Assembly (NCBI GenBank): GCA_001897995.1
Contig: MKRV01000236.1
Coordinates: 100,291 to 164,290, forward strand
Direction: 5' to 3'
Length of the DNA: 64,000 nt
DNA from: Alphaproteobacteria bacterium 65-37
Lineage (GTDB): Bacteria > Pseudomonadota > Alphaproteobacteria > Reyranellales > Reyranellaceae
Below are positions 48,726 through 59,618 of the stretch, in pieces. Position numbers and translations under genes: made by a program. Below the pieces are notes generated by a model. It was given only the letters and a program-made list of their open reading frames with translations. It made no database searches and was not told where the DNA came from. Each line of letters starts with the position of its first letter. Position 1 is the stretch's first letter.

Positions 48726-49736
48726 ATGCCGCGTTCTGAGACTCCGCTCCGGTCCGATCTCTTTCCCGAAATCTCGCCCTACGCCAGCGGCATGCTGGCG
48801 GTCGACGGGCGGCATACGATTTATTGGGAGCAGAGCGGCAATCCCGACGGTGTGCCCGTCGTCTTCCTGCATGGCGGTCCGGGCGCCGGCTCTGCGCCTG
48901 TGCATCGGCGCTTCTTCGATCCGCAGTTCTATCGCATCGTCGTCTTCGATCAGCGCGGCTGCGGCCGCTCCATGCCGCTCGGCGAGCTGCAGGACAATAC
49001 GACGGCCGCTCTGGTCGCCGACATGGAGAAGCTCAGGACGCATCTCGGCATTCAGCGCTGGATGCTGTTCGGCGGGTCCTGGGGCAGTACGCTGGCACTG
49101 GCCTATGGCCTCAGCCATCCCGACCGCACCGCAGGCTTCATCCTGCGCGGCATTTTCCTCGGTGCCCGGCCGGAGATCGACTGGTTCCTGCACGGCATGC
49201 GGACGATTTTCCCGGAAGCCTGGCGCGACTTCACCGAGCATCTGCCCGAAGGCGAGCGGGCCGACCTGCTCGCCAGCTACTATCGTCGCCTGATCGACCG
49301 CAATCCCGACATCCATCGTCCGGCGGCGCGGGCCTGGAGCCGCTACGAGGCGGCCTGCTCGACCCTCTATCCGACGGTGCGGGCGCCGTTCGAAACCGAC
49401 CATGGCGGCTTCGCGCTCGCCCTGTCGCGCATCGAGGCCCATTACTTCGCGAACGGCACGTTCCTGCCGGAAGGCTGGCCGTGGACGCAACTCGACCGGG
49501 TCCGGCATCTCGCCTGCACGATCGTCCAGGGCCGCTACGACATCGTCTGCCCGCCGGTGACCGCCGACGCGCTGGCGCGGGCCTGGCCGGAAGCGCGCTA
49601 CGTCGTGGTGCCCGATGCCGGCCACAGCGCCCTCGAGCCCGGCATTCGCGCCGCGCTCGTCAACGCCACCGAAAGCTATCGCCTGTCGCTCAGCGACGAC
49701 GAACTGTTTGCCCCCCGTTTTCCCTGGGAAGCCTGA
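48726..49736 (+). CDS. pip: Proline iminopeptidase
   Basis: Removes N-terminal proline from peptides; 336 residues, alpha/beta-hydrolase family S33. The N terminus LFPEISPYASGMLAVDG and YWEQSGNPDG, the oxyanion loop HGGPGAGS, the nucleophile elbow GGSWGSTLALAY with its Ser, and the C-terminal Asp (QGRYDIVCPP) and His (PDAGHSALEPG) are all present. The ATG at 48726 gives the expected start. It overlaps the dioxygenase gene by one base (TGATG), so the two are coupled. Confidence 0.94.
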   Translation: MPRSETPLRSDLFPEISPYASGMLAVDGRHTIYWEQSGNPDGVPVVFLHGGPGAGSAPVHRRFFDPQFYRIVVFDQRGCGRSMPLGELQDNTTAALVADMEKLRTHLGIQRWMLFGGSWGSTLALAYGLSHPDRTAGFILRGIFLGARPEIDWFLHGMRTIFPEAWRDFTEHLPEGERADLLASYYRRLIDRNPDIHRPAARAWSRYEAACSTLYPTVRAPFETDHGGFALALSRIEAHYFANGTFLPEGWPWTQLDRVRHLACTIVQGRYDIVCPPVTADALARAWPEARYVVVPDAGHSALEPGIRAALVNATESYRLSLSDDELFAPRFPWEA

Positions 49737-50791
49737 TGACGTTCGAACTGCCGCCGGAGCAGACCGGTGCCGCCGCCTGGTACGGCCCTGAAACCTCCCG
49801 TCGCGACGACTGGCTGATGCCGCTCGACGCCGCCGACGTGGCCGAGGTCGAGGCCGCAACGAAGGCGCTGGTTGCCCGCAGTGCCGATATCGCCGCGATC
49901 GCGGCGCGCGATTTCCCGCTGCCGTCGCTCGGGCCCAAGCTGCGGGCACGCGTCGATGACGAGGTGCTGAACGGCCGCGGCTTCCTGCTGCTGCGCGGCC
50001 TGCCGGTCGAGCGCTGGTCGATGGCCGAAGCGGCGACCGCCTTCTTCGGGCTGGGCGCCCATCTCGGCTCGGCGCGCTCGCAGAACGGCAAGGGTCACGT
50101 CCTGGGGCATGTGCAGGATCTCGGTCTCGACGTGAAGGACCCCAACGTGCGTATCTACCAGACGCACGAACGCCAGACCTATCATACCGATTCCTGCGAC
50201 ATCGTCGGCCTGCTCTGCCTCAAGACGGCCAAGTCGGGCGGCCTGTCGGCGCTGGTGAGCTCGACCACCATCTTCAACGAGATGCGCCGCCAGCGGCCCG
50301 ATCTGCTCGAGCTGCTGTTCCAGCCGCTCGCCACCGACCGGCGCGGCGAGGTGCCGGAAGGCCAGAAGCCCTATTTCGAGATCCCGGTGTTCAACTGGCA
50401 CAAGGGCTACCTGACGGCGATCTATCAGCGCCAGTACATCGATTCCGCCCAGCGCTTCGCCGACGCACCGCGGCTTACGCCCGCGCAGATCGAGGCGCTC
50501 GACCTGTTCGACCGGCTCGCCAACGACCCCAAGCTCCACCTGTTCATGGAGTTCAAGCCGGGCGACGTGCAGCTCGTGCACAACCACACCATGCTGCACG
50601 ACCGTACCGGCTTCGAGGACTGGCCCGAGCCCGAGCGGCGGCGCCACCTGCTGCGCCTCTGGCTGGCAGCGGCCGGCGGCCGGCCGCTGCCGGAAATCTT
50701 CGCCCAGCGCTACGGATCGGTGGCGGTCGGCGATCGCGGCGGCATCATCGTGCGCGGCACCAAGCTGCAGGCGCCGCTCGAGGCGGTATGA
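49736..50791 (+). CDS. TauD/TfdA-family Fe(II)/2-oxoglutarate-type dioxygenase
   Basis: A 351-residue jelly-roll oxygenase. The iron facial triad appears as H150-x-D152 (TYHTDSCD) and a distal His in VHNHTMLHDRT (282-288); an Arg in RRRHLLRLWLAA would bind 2-oxoglutarate. The GFLLLRGLP strand near residue 82 is also typical. Substrate unknown; it is longer than taurine dioxygenase (about 283) and resembles a TauD-like subgroup with an extended N terminus. Its ATG shares one base with the pip stop. Confidence 0.9.
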   Translation: MTFELPPEQTGAAAWYGPETSRRDDWLMPLDAADVAEVEAATKALVARSADIAAIAARDFPLPSLGPKLRARVDDEVLNGRGFLLLRGLPVERWSMAEAATAFFGLGAHLGSARSQNGKGHVLGHVQDLGLDVKDPNVRIYQTHERQTYHTDSCDIVGLLCLKTAKSGGLSALVSSTTIFNEMRRQRPDLLELLFQPLATDRRGEVPEGQKPYFEIPVFNWHKGYLTAIYQRQYIDSAQRFADAPRLTPAQIEALDLFDRLANDPKLHLFMEFKPGDVQLVHNHTMLHDRTGFEDWPEPERRRHLLRLWLAAAGGRPLPEIFAQRYGSVAVGDRGGIIVRGTKLQAPLEAV

Positions 50792-50905
50792 ACGCACTCG
50801 GAGCGGTCCGACCGCCCTCGGGGCGGTTTGACCGCAGTTGACCTCGCGCGGCGGCATCCCTAAGTGAAGGCCGCTTAAAGAAACTACTGAGATTAGGGAT
50901 AACGT

Positions 50906-51511
50906 ATGGCCAGCGATCCTACCGCGGGCGGCGCCCCGGCGGAGACGCCGGTCGAAACGTCCGACACCAACCTCGACTTTCCCCGGCCGGAGACTGCCGA
51001 AGACTGGCAGCGCCTGGTCGAGCAGCTTCAGGCCGAAAAAGCCGACCTGCAGGACAAGCAGCTGCGCGCGCTAGCCGAAGCGCAGAACGTCCGCCGCCGT
51101 GCCCAGCAGGATGTCGAGAAAGAGCGCAAGTTCGGTGTCGAGCGTTTCGCCCGTGATGTCCTGTCGGTCGCCGACAATCTCGGCCGGGCCCTCTCCGCCC
51201 TGCCCTCGACCCTCGACGCCCTCGACCCCGCCCTGCGCAACGTCGTGGTCGGCGTCCAGGCCACCGAGCGCGAGCTGCAGTCGGTCCTGGAGCGACACGG
51301 CGTCAGCCGCATCGAGGCGCTGGGCAAGCCCTTCAACGCCGAATTCCACCAGGCGATGATGGAGATCGAAGACCCCAGCGTCCCCGCCGGCACCGTGGTC
51401 CAGGAGCTGATCCCGGGCTATCTGCTGGCCGGTCGGCTGCTGCGCGCGGCCATGGTCGGGGTCTCCAAGGGCGGCCCCAAGGCCAGCCCGGCCGCCAGCA
51501 ACGAGAACTAG
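50906..51511 (+). CDS. grpE: Nucleotide exchange factor GrpE
   Basis: Releases ADP from DnaK during the chaperone cycle. The 201 residues comprise an acidic Pro/Thr-rich start, a long coiled coil (about 30-95, including LEQLQAEKADLQDKQLRALA) and the four-helix bundle and beta domain (FARDVLSVADNLGRAL, then AEFHQAMMEIEDPSVPAGTV and LIPGYLLAGRLLRAAMV), all as in the family. It is separated from dnaK by a 243-base gap with a hairpin and a promoter, so the genes are transcribed at least partly independently. Confidence 0.97.
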   Translation: MASDPTAGGAPAETPVETSDTNLDFPRPETAEDWQRLVEQLQAEKADLQDKQLRALAEAQNVRRRAQQDVEKERKFGVERFARDVLSVADNLGRALSALPSTLDALDPALRNVVVGVQATERELQSVLERHGVSRIEALGKPFNAEFHQAMMEIEDPSVPAGTVVQELIPGYLLAGRLLRAAMVGVSKGGPKASPAASNEN

Positions 51512-51518
51512 CCGATTG

Positions 51519-51550
51519 CCCGCCCGGCGCGTTTTTCGCGGCTGGGCGGG
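51519..51550 (+). terminator. Hairpin after grpE
   Basis: CCCGCCC and GGGCGGG pair (51519-51525 with 51544-51550), with an inner CGCG/CGCG stem and a TTTTT loop. It has no trailing T-tract, so termination would be partial or Rho-assisted. Confidence 0.5.
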
Positions 51551-51623
51551 TGACCTTTTGAGGGAATCTGCCCCAAAGCGGCAAAACAACGCTTTCAAGC
51601 CGCTGATTTGGTCCTTAAGTCCA

Positions 51624-51651
51624 TTGCAGGCAGCCGCTTAGGACCTATATA
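51624..51651 (+). promoter_or_regulatory. Putative dnaK promoter
   Basis: TTGCAG (51624-51629), 16 bases, TATATA (51646-51651), about 100 bases before dnaK. A sigma-70-like match; a heat-shock (sigma-32) promoter is expected too but none was certain by eye. Confidence 0.45.
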
Positions 51652-51754
51652 GCCCCTGTCCTGACCCGGTTTTTCCGGCAGGTAACATTGTTTTGGGGGT
51701 CGATCAGGTGCCTTTTGGGGCCAGGCCGACCTGCCGAGGGAAGAGAGCATAATC

Positions 51755-53686
<1,932 letters not shown>

Positions 53687-53710
53687 TCCGGGGCAACGGA
53701 CAGGACCAAC

Positions 53711-53734
53711 GGCCTCCCGCGCAAGCGGGAGGCC
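53711..53734 (+). other. GCAA-loop hairpin between dnaK and dnaJ
   Basis: GGCCTCCCGC and GCGGGAGGCC form a perfect 10-bp stem capped by GCAA, a stable GNRA tetraloop, 25 bases after dnaK. No T-tract follows. Likely sets the dnaK/dnaJ ratio through mRNA stability or partial termination. Confidence 0.6.
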
Positions 53735-53786
53735 GACCTGCAAGGGGCATCCTTTGATGCGCATGTTGGGGGCCGCGTAGAGCGCT

Positions 53787-54914
53787 ATGTCGCAAGACTA
53801 TTACGAGTTGCTGGGAGTCGGCCGCACGGCCAGTGCCGACGACATCAAGAAGGCGTTCCGCAAGCTCGCCATGCAGCATCACCCGGACCGCAATTCGGGC
53901 GACAAGGATGCCGAGAAGAAATTCAAGGAACTCAACCACGCCTACGACGTCCTGAAGGATCCGGAGAAGCGCGCCGCCTATGACCGCTACGGACCGGCGG
54001 CGTTCGAGGGCGGCGGCCCAGGCGGTCCGGGCGGGCCGTTCCAGGGTGGCCAGGGCTTCGATTTCGGCTCGGTGTTCGGCGACATCTTCGAGGAGATGTT
54101 CGGCGCCGGCGGCCGCGGCCGCCCCGGCGGGCGGGCCGATATGCGCGGCCAGGACCTGCGCTTCAATCTCGAGATCACCCTGGAGCAGGCCTATGCCGGC
54201 ACCGACGCCACGGTGCGCGTGCCGAGCTCCGTTTCCTGCGAGGCCTGTCACGGCAGCGGCGCTGAGCCCGGCTCCAAGCCGCAGCAATGCCCGACCTGCC
54301 ACGGCCGTGGCCGCCTGCGCGCCCAGCAGGGCTTCTTCACGGTCGAGCGTACCTGCCACACCTGTCATGGCGCCGGCCAGGTGATCGACAAGCCCTGCCG
54401 CACCTGCGCGGGCCAGGGCCGTGTCCGGCGCGAGAAGACCCTCAAGGTCAATATCCCGGCCGGCGTCGAGGACGGCACCCGCATTCGCCTGTCGGGCGAG
54501 GGCGAGGCCGGCGCGCGCGGTGGGCCGGCCGGCGATCTCTACGTCTTCCTGTCGGTGCGCCGCCACCAGCTCTTCGAGCGCGAAGGGGCCGACGTGCATT
54601 GCCGCGTGCCGATCTCGATGGTGCAGGCGACATTGGGCGGCAGCATCGAAGTGCCGACGCTCGACGGCAAGATGGCGCGCATCAACGTTCCCGCCGGCGC
54701 CCAGGGCGGCCACCAATTCCGTCTGCGCGGCAAGGGCATGCCGATCATGCGCTCCAGCCAGCGCGGCGACATGTATATCGAGATCAACGTCGAAACGCCG
54801 ACCAATCTCACGGCCAAGCAGAAGGAACTGCTCAAGGAGTTCGAGAAGGCGGGCAAGACCAGCCCCGAATCCGAAGGCTTCTTCAGCAAGGTCAAAGAGA
54901 TGTTCGGCGGCTGA
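53787..54914 (+). CDS. dnaJ: Chaperone DnaJ (type I Hsp40)
   Basis: A 375-residue co-chaperone that stimulates DnaK. The J domain has the HPD triad ([13 protein letters not shown]), a Gly/Phe-rich linker follows ([13 protein letters not shown]), and the zinc centre contains four C-x-x-C-x-G-x-G units ([32 protein letters not shown]). The client-binding C-terminal domains end with [15 protein letters not shown]. Complete type I architecture. The following membrane protein starts two bases after its stop. Confidence 0.98.
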   Translation: MSQDYYELLGVGRTASADDIKKAFRKLAMQHHPDRNSGDKDAEKKFKELNHAYDVLKDPEKRAAYDRYGPAAFEGGGPGGPGGPFQGGQGFDFGSVFGDIFEEMFGAGGRGRPGGRADMRGQDLRFNLEITLEQAYAGTDATVRVPSSVSCEACHGSGAEPGSKPQQCPTCHGRGRLRAQQGFFTVERTCHTCHGAGQVIDKPCRTCAGQGRVRREKTLKVNIPAGVEDGTRIRLSGEGEAGARGGPAGDLYVFLSVRRHQLFEREGADVHCRVPISMVQATLGGSIEVPTLDGKMARINVPAGAQGGHQFRLRGKGMPIMRSSQRGDMYIEINVETPTNLTAKQKELLKEFEKAGKTSPESEGFFSKVKEMFGG

Positions 54915-54916
54915 CG

Positions 54917-55672
54917 GTGAGCCTCGCCGCGTCGATCTCGGACATTGCCATCTCGGCTCTGCTGCCGGTCGCGTCTGCCTCTCTGATCTTTCTCGCCGAA
55001 GCGAAGGGCCCGCTTTCCGGCCCGATCCGGAAAACCCGCGGGATCGTTGCGCCGTATTTCGGGTCGGTCGCCATACTGTTCGGCCTGTTCGCCGCCCTGC
55101 TGGCGAGCGACGTGTGGCAAAAGACCAACGAAGCCAAGCGCGCCGTGCTGGCGGAAGCCCATGCCGTCGAAACGCTGGGCTATTTCGCGCGCGCCAACGG
55201 GCTGGAGGAACTGATCTTCCCTCGTCTGAAAGCCTATGCGAAGGCGGCGAGTGCGGAGGACCCCTATTCTTCGGCCATCGGTCCGGCCCGCAACGAAACC
55301 GACAAGGCTGCCCTCGACATCCTTACGACGGTCTCGCAGGCCTACGGCATCGACGGCGCCGCCCGCTCGGCGATGTTGTCGACAGCCCGCGAACTCCTAC
55401 GTGCCCATGACGACCGGCTGAGCCTCGCCAACGACGTGACGGCACCCATCAAGTGGGTTGCCATCGTGGTGCTGGGCGCGCTGACACAGATCGCCCTGCT
55501 GCTGGTCCATGTCGACAATCAGCGCGGCATGCGGGCCGCGATCGGCCTGTTCACCCTCGCCTTCAGCTTCTGTCTGGTGGTCGTCACGATCTTCGACACG
55601 CCCTTCGAGACCATCCTGAGGAACGAGCCCGCGGCCAGTCTCGACTTCACGTTGGGCAGCCTCAGTCTCTAG
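54917..55672 (+). CDS. DUF4239-like membrane protein
   Basis: A 251-residue membrane protein starting with GTG two bases after dnaJ. Helices are seen at about 8-28 (ISALLPVASASLIFLAEA), 48-68 (FGSVAILFGLFAALLASDV), 180-205 and 212-232, giving an even number of spans around a soluble middle. The helix-2 context GxxxxxFxxLxGLxxAxxxSDVW resembles the DUF4239 family, but the match is by eye only. It may be co-transcribed with dnaJ. Function unknown. Confidence 0.7.
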   Translation: MSLAASISDIAISALLPVASASLIFLAEAKGPLSGPIRKTRGIVAPYFGSVAILFGLFAALLASDVWQKTNEAKRAVLAEAHAVETLGYFARANGLEELIFPRLKAYAKAASAEDPYSSAIGPARNETDKAALDILTTVSQAYGIDGAARSAMLSTARELLRAHDDRLSLANDVTAPIKWVAIVVLGALTQIALLLVHVDNQRGMRAAIGLFTLAFSFCLVVVTIFDTPFETILRNEPAASLDFTLGSLSL

Positions 55673-55730
55673 AGCAGCGCCCGGGAAGAGGAGCCGCACG
55701 AGGCTCCTCTTCCCGGGCATAAGCTGCTCT
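55671..55730. terminator. Large bidirectional hairpin between convergent genes
   Basis: A 16-bp perfect stem (CCCGGGAAGAGGAGCC with GGCTCCTCTTCCCGGG, 55680-55695 and 55702-55717) sits inside an outer 8-bp pair (AGAGCAGC/GCTGCTCT). It separates a plus-strand gene from the minus-strand ABC operon and could stop both. Confidence 0.75.
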
Positions 55731-55744
55731 AGAATCGATAGAAT

Positions 55745-56701
55745 CTAGAGCACGCAACGCACGGCGTGGGCGGCTTCGACCTCGCGCAACGACGGCACCG
55801 ATGCCGTGCAGTCCGGCCTCGCGAACTTGCAACGGGGCGCGAAGCTACAGCCGCTGGGCACCTCGGCAAGATCGGGCGGCGCACCGGGAATTGCTTCCAG
55901 CCGCTGGCCGCGCATCCCGTCATGCACCGTCGAGGCCAGCAGCCCGCGGCTATAGGGATGCTGCGGTGCGTCGACCATGCGCTCGACCGGCGCCAGCTCG
56001 ACCAGCTTGCCGGCATACATGACGCCGATCCGGTCGGAGACCTCGACGGCGACTCCGATATCGTGGGTGACGAAGATCACGCCAAGGTCGAACTCGCGCT
56101 GCAGCTCGCGGATCAGGAGCAGGACCTGGATCTGGACCGTGGCGTCGAGCGCGGTGGTCGGCTCGTCCGCCAGCAGCAGGCTGGGATTGCAGGACAACGC
56201 CAGCGCGATCATGGCGCGCTGGCGCATGCCGCCCGACATCTCGTGCGGATAGGCCTTGAGCCGCTGTTCGGGCGAGGGGATCCGCACCATCTCCAGCAGC
56301 TCGCGCGCCCGCTTCCAGGCATCGCGATCGCTCTTGCCGGTATGCCGGCGCACCGTCTCGGCGATCTGCTGGCCGATGGTGAAGACCGGATCGAAGGCCG
56401 TGGCCGGCTCCTGGAAAATCATGGCGACCCGCTGGCCGCGCAGGTCGGAGAGCGCCCGCGATCCCATCTCCAGGACCTCGTCGCCGCCGAGCTTGATGCT
56501 GCCCGACCAGCGCGTGCGGTGCTCCGGATGCAGCCGCAGGATCGAGCGCAAGGTGACGCTCTTGCCGGAGCCCGATTCGCCCAGGATCCCGAGCGTCTCG
56601 CCACGCTTCAGGTCGAAACTGACGCCGTTCACGGCATGCACCGTCCGGTCGGGCGTGACGAAGGTCACGTGGAGGTCGCGGACCTGCAGGAGATCGCTCA
56701 T
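55745..56701 (-). CDS. Peptide-type ABC transporter ATP-binding protein (DppD-like)
   Basis: Last gene of the second peptide-type ABC operon; 318 residues. Walker A GESGSGKSVTLRS (about 39-51), signature MSGGMRQRAMIALAL, Walker [14 protein letters not shown]-loop VTHDIGV. The C-terminal extension carries CSFAPRCKFARPDC, the cysteine cluster of the OppD/DppD subfamily. Its ATG overlaps the stop of the other ATPase gene (ATGA). Confidence 0.95.
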   Translation of the reverse strand: MSDLLQVRDLHVTFVTPDRTVHAVNGVSFDLKRGETLGILGESGSGKSVTLRSILRLHPEHRTRWSGSIKLGGDEVLEMGSRALSDLRGQRVAMIFQEPATAFDPVFTIGQQIAETVRRHTGKSDRDAWKRARELLEMVRIPSPEQRLKAYPHEMSGGMRQRAMIALALSCNPSLLLADEPTTALDATVQIQVLLLIRELQREFDLGVIFVTHDIGVAVEVSDRIGVMYAGKLVELAPVERMVDAPQHPYSRGLLASTVHDGMRGQRLEAIPGAPPDLAEVPSGCSFAPRCKFARPDCTASVPSLREVEAAHAVRCVL

Positions 56702-57732
56702 GCCGCCACCGCCCGGGAATGGCCGGACCCGGCCACCCGCATGTGGCAGGCGACCGCCTGCGAGCCGGTATCGGCCAGCGGCGGCTCGCTGCGGGCACAG
56801 ACCTCCTCAGCGAAGGGACAACGCGTGCGGAAGCGGCAGCCGGACGGCGGATCGATCGGGTTCGGTGGATCGCCCTGGATCGGCGCCTCGCGCGTGCGCT
56901 TGCGCGGATCCATCGAGGGCCGCGCCGACAGCAGCGCTTTCGTATAGGGATGCTGCGGATCGCCGTAGATCGCCTCGACAGGTCCCAGCTCGACGATCTT
57001 GCCGAGATACATCACCAGCACGCGGTCGCTGAGATATTGCACGACGTTGAGGTCGTGGCTGATGAAGACATAGGTGAGGTCGAGTTCCTTCTTGAGGTCG
57101 ACCAGCATGTTCAGCACCTGCGCCTCGACGGACTTGTCGAGCGCCGACACCGCCTCGTCGAGAATGATCAGGCGCGGGCGAAGCGCCAGGGCGCGGGCGA
57201 TGTTCACGCGCTGGCGCTGGCCGCCCGACAGTTCGTGCGGATAGCGATCGGCGTAGGTCGCCGGATCGAGGCCGACCTTGGCCAGCAGGTCGCGCACCCG
57301 ATCGCGCGCCTCGGCGGCCGGCAGGCCGTGCGCCCGCGGGGCGAAGGCCAGGGTCTCGGCGATGGTGAGGCGCGGATTGAGCGAAGCGTAGCTGTCCTGA
57401 AATACCATCTGCACCTGCCGGCGCAGCTCGTTCACCGTGATGCCGTGCGGTTCGTCGACCGGATCGCCGTCCAGCACCATTGTGCCCTTGTCGGGCTTGA
57501 TCAGCCGGATCAGCAGGCGCGCCACCGTCGACTTGCCGCACCCCGATTCGCCCACCACGCCCAAGGTCTCGCCCTTGGCGACCGACAGAGTGAGATCGTC
57601 GACGGCGCGAACGACCTTGGTGGTGCGGCCGAGAAGACCGCCTGCGACAGGGAAGTGCTTGCGCAGGCCCGTGGCCAGCAGCAGCGGCTGCGCCGGGCCG
57701 CCGCGATCCTGAATAGGGAGCAATGCGTCCAT
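56698..57732 (-). CDS. Peptide-type ABC transporter ATP-binding protein (DppF-like)
   Basis: A 344-residue ATPase: Walker [33 protein letters not shown] as in DppF, signature LSGGQRQRVNIARAL, Walker B LIILDEAVSALD with Ala in place of the usual Pro, and CRFRTRCPFAEEVC near the C terminus. Separated from the upstream permease by one base. Confidence 0.95.
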   Translation of the reverse strand: MDALLPIQDRGGPAQPLLLATGLRKHFPVAGGLLGRTTKVVRAVDDLTLSVAKGETLGVVGESGCGKSTVARLLIRLIKPDKGTMVLDGDPVDEPHGITVNELRRQVQMVFQDSYASLNPRLTIAETLAFAPRAHGLPAAEARDRVRDLLAKVGLDPATYADRYPHELSGGQRQRVNIARALALRPRLIILDEAVSALDKSVEAQVLNMLVDLKKELDLTYVFISHDLNVVQYLSDRVLVMYLGKIVELGPVEAIYGDPQHPYTKALLSARPSMDPRKRTREAPIQGDPPNPIDPPSGCRFRTRCPFAEEVCARSEPPLADTGSQAVACHMRVAGSGHSRAVAA

Positions 57733-57733
57733 G

Positions 57734-58642
57734 TCAGGCCTTCACATCCATGGCTGCCCGCAATCCGTCGCTCATCAGGTTGAAGCAGATCGAGGTGATG
57801 AAGATCATCACGCCCGGCAGTGCCGCCAGGACCGGATTGACGTAGATCGCCTGGCGCAGCGTGTTCAGCATCAGGCCCCATTCCGGCTCGGGCGGCTTGA
57901 CGCCGAGGCCGAGGAAGCTCAGCCCGGCGGCCAGGATGATCGCCACGCTGATCAGCGACGTGGCGTAGACCAGGATCGGTCCCAGCACGTTGCCCAGCAC
58001 ATGGACCCGCACGATGGTGAGGGCGGAGGCGCCGCTCGCCTTGGCGGCATCGACGAAATCGAAACCGCGGACCTGCGTGGTCACGCTTTCCGAGACGCGG
58101 CAGATCGGCGGGATGAATACCAGGGTGAGCGAGAGCAGCGTGTTCTCCGTGCCAGCTCCCATCGCCCCCGACAGCGAGATCGCCAGCAGCACCGAGGGGA
58201 AGGCGTAGAATACGTCCATGACGCGCATGATCGCCATGTTGACCCTGCCGCCGACGAAGCCCGCCGTGATGCCGAGCAGACCACCGATCAGCAGGGCGCA
58301 GACGACCGGGGTCACCCCCATGAAGAGCGAGAGCCGGCCGCCATAGATCAGGCGAGCGAACATGTCGCGACCCAGCTCGTCGGTGCCCAGCCAATGGTTG
58401 GGGGAACCCAGCGGATAGAGGCGGCGGACCATCGACGTCTTGTAGGGATCGGCAAGGCCAAGCCACGGCGCGGCGATCGAGGCGAGAACGATCAGGACCA
58501 GAAGGCCGGCACAGATCAGGGTCACCGGATCGCGGCGCAGGCGGCGGCCGACCGACTGCCAGTAGCCGCGCGAGGCCGGCGAGGGCCTCGGCTTCATCAG
58601 GACGGCGCCCCCGATATCGAGCGTCGGGCCTTGGACGGCCAT
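57734..58642 (-). CDS. Peptide-type ABC transporter permease (DppC-like)
   Basis: A 302-residue permease. The DppC-type segment NHWLGTDELGRDMFARLIYGG follows the first helix (LICAGLLVLIVLASIAAPWLG), and the EAA loop is FVDAAKASGASAL. A start at MKPRPSPASRG (15 residues in) is possible; the given ATG keeps the 4-base spacing to the other permease. Confidence 0.93.
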   Translation of the reverse strand: MAVQGPTLDIGGAVLMKPRPSPASRGYWQSVGRRLRRDPVTLICAGLLVLIVLASIAAPWLGLADPYKTSMVRRLYPLGSPNHWLGTDELGRDMFARLIYGGRLSLFMGVTPVVCALLIGGLLGITAGFVGGRVNMAIMRVMDVFYAFPSVLLAISLSGAMGAGTENTLLSLTLVFIPPICRVSESVTTQVRGFDFVDAAKASGASALTIVRVHVLGNVLGPILVYATSLISVAIILAAGLSFLGLGVKPPEPEWGLMLNTLRQAIYVNPVLAALPGVMIFITSICFNLMSDGLRAAMDVKA

Positions 58643-58646
58643 GGCG

Positions 58647-59600
58647 TCAACCTCGCTTGATTCGGGGATCGACCATGGTCTGGATCACGTCCACGGTCAG
58701 GTTCAGCAGCATGAAGAAGCCGGCCAGCACCAGCGTGGTGCCCTGCAGGATCGGCAGGTCGCGACGGAAGATGGCGCTGTTCAGCAGGAAGCCGGTGCCC
58801 GGCCAGGCGAACACCGTCTCGATCAGGATCGACCCACCGATCAGGTTGCCCGCTTGCAGCCCCATGACGGCAAGGCAGGTGGGCGCGGCATTCTTCAGCA
58901 CATGGAACAGGATCTGCCGGTCGCGCATGCCCTTGGCTTGCAACGCCGTCACGAACTCCATGCTGAGCGTCTCCTTCACCGTGGAGCGCACGGTCCGGGT
59001 GACAACGCCGAGCGGGATGACCGACAGGGCGATGGTCGGCAGCACCATATGGGCAAGGTGGGCCCCGTCGAGCCGCCAGCCGGTCGAGTTCTCCGGACCG
59101 ATGCCCATGGGCGGCAAGGCCCCCAGCTCGACCGCGAAGACGATGACCAGCACGATCGCCAGCCAGAAGTGCGGAACGCTGACACCCACCAGCGAGATCA
59201 ACGTCACCAACCGGTCGACGATGCGCGACTTGGCGTAAGCCGCGGCGGTACCGAGGATGACCGCTAGAGTGAAGGCAAGGACTGTCGCGGCAATCGCCAG
59301 GATGAGGGTGTTGCCGAAGGCCGACGCCACTTCGGTCGCCACCGGCCGGCCGGTGCCGATGGAGGTGCCGAAATCACCCGTCAGGGTGACGCCAAGCCAG
59401 CGCAGATACTGAACCGGCAGAGGCTGGTCGAAGCCGTAATACTCCTTGAGCTTGTCGACCACTTCCTTGGGGGCATCGGGCGGGACAATGGCCGAGATCG
59501 GATCGCCAGGCGCCAGATGTACCAGGGCGAAGACCAGCAATGACACGCCGAATGCGACGGGAACCAGATAGATCAGCCTGCGCAGAGCGTAGAGGAGCAT
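58647..59600 (-). CDS. Peptide-type ABC transporter permease (DppB-like)
   Basis: A 317-residue permease with the N-terminal helix ALRRLIYLVPVAFGVSLLVFALV, six spans and the EAA loop FVTALQAKGMRDRQ. The periplasmic segment PGDPISAIVP is typical of DppB/GsiC proteins. It follows the binding protein by 18 bases. Confidence 0.93.
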   Translation of the reverse strand: MLLYALRRLIYLVPVAFGVSLLVFALVHLAPGDPISAIVPPDAPKEVVDKLKEYYGFDQPLPVQYLRWLGVTLTGDFGTSIGTGRPVATEVASAFGNTLILAIAATVLAFTLAVILGTAAAYAKSRIVDRLVTLISLVGVSVPHFWLAIVLVIVFAVELGALPPMGIGPENSTGWRLDGAHLAHMVLPTIALSVIPLGVVTRTVRSTVKETLSMEFVTALQAKGMRDRQILFHVLKNAAPTCLAVMGLQAGNLIGGSILIETVFAWPGTGFLLNSAIFRRDLPILQGTTLVLAGFFMLLNLTVDVIQTMVDPRIKRG

Positions 59601-59618
59601 CGCGGTCTGCCTCTCGTG

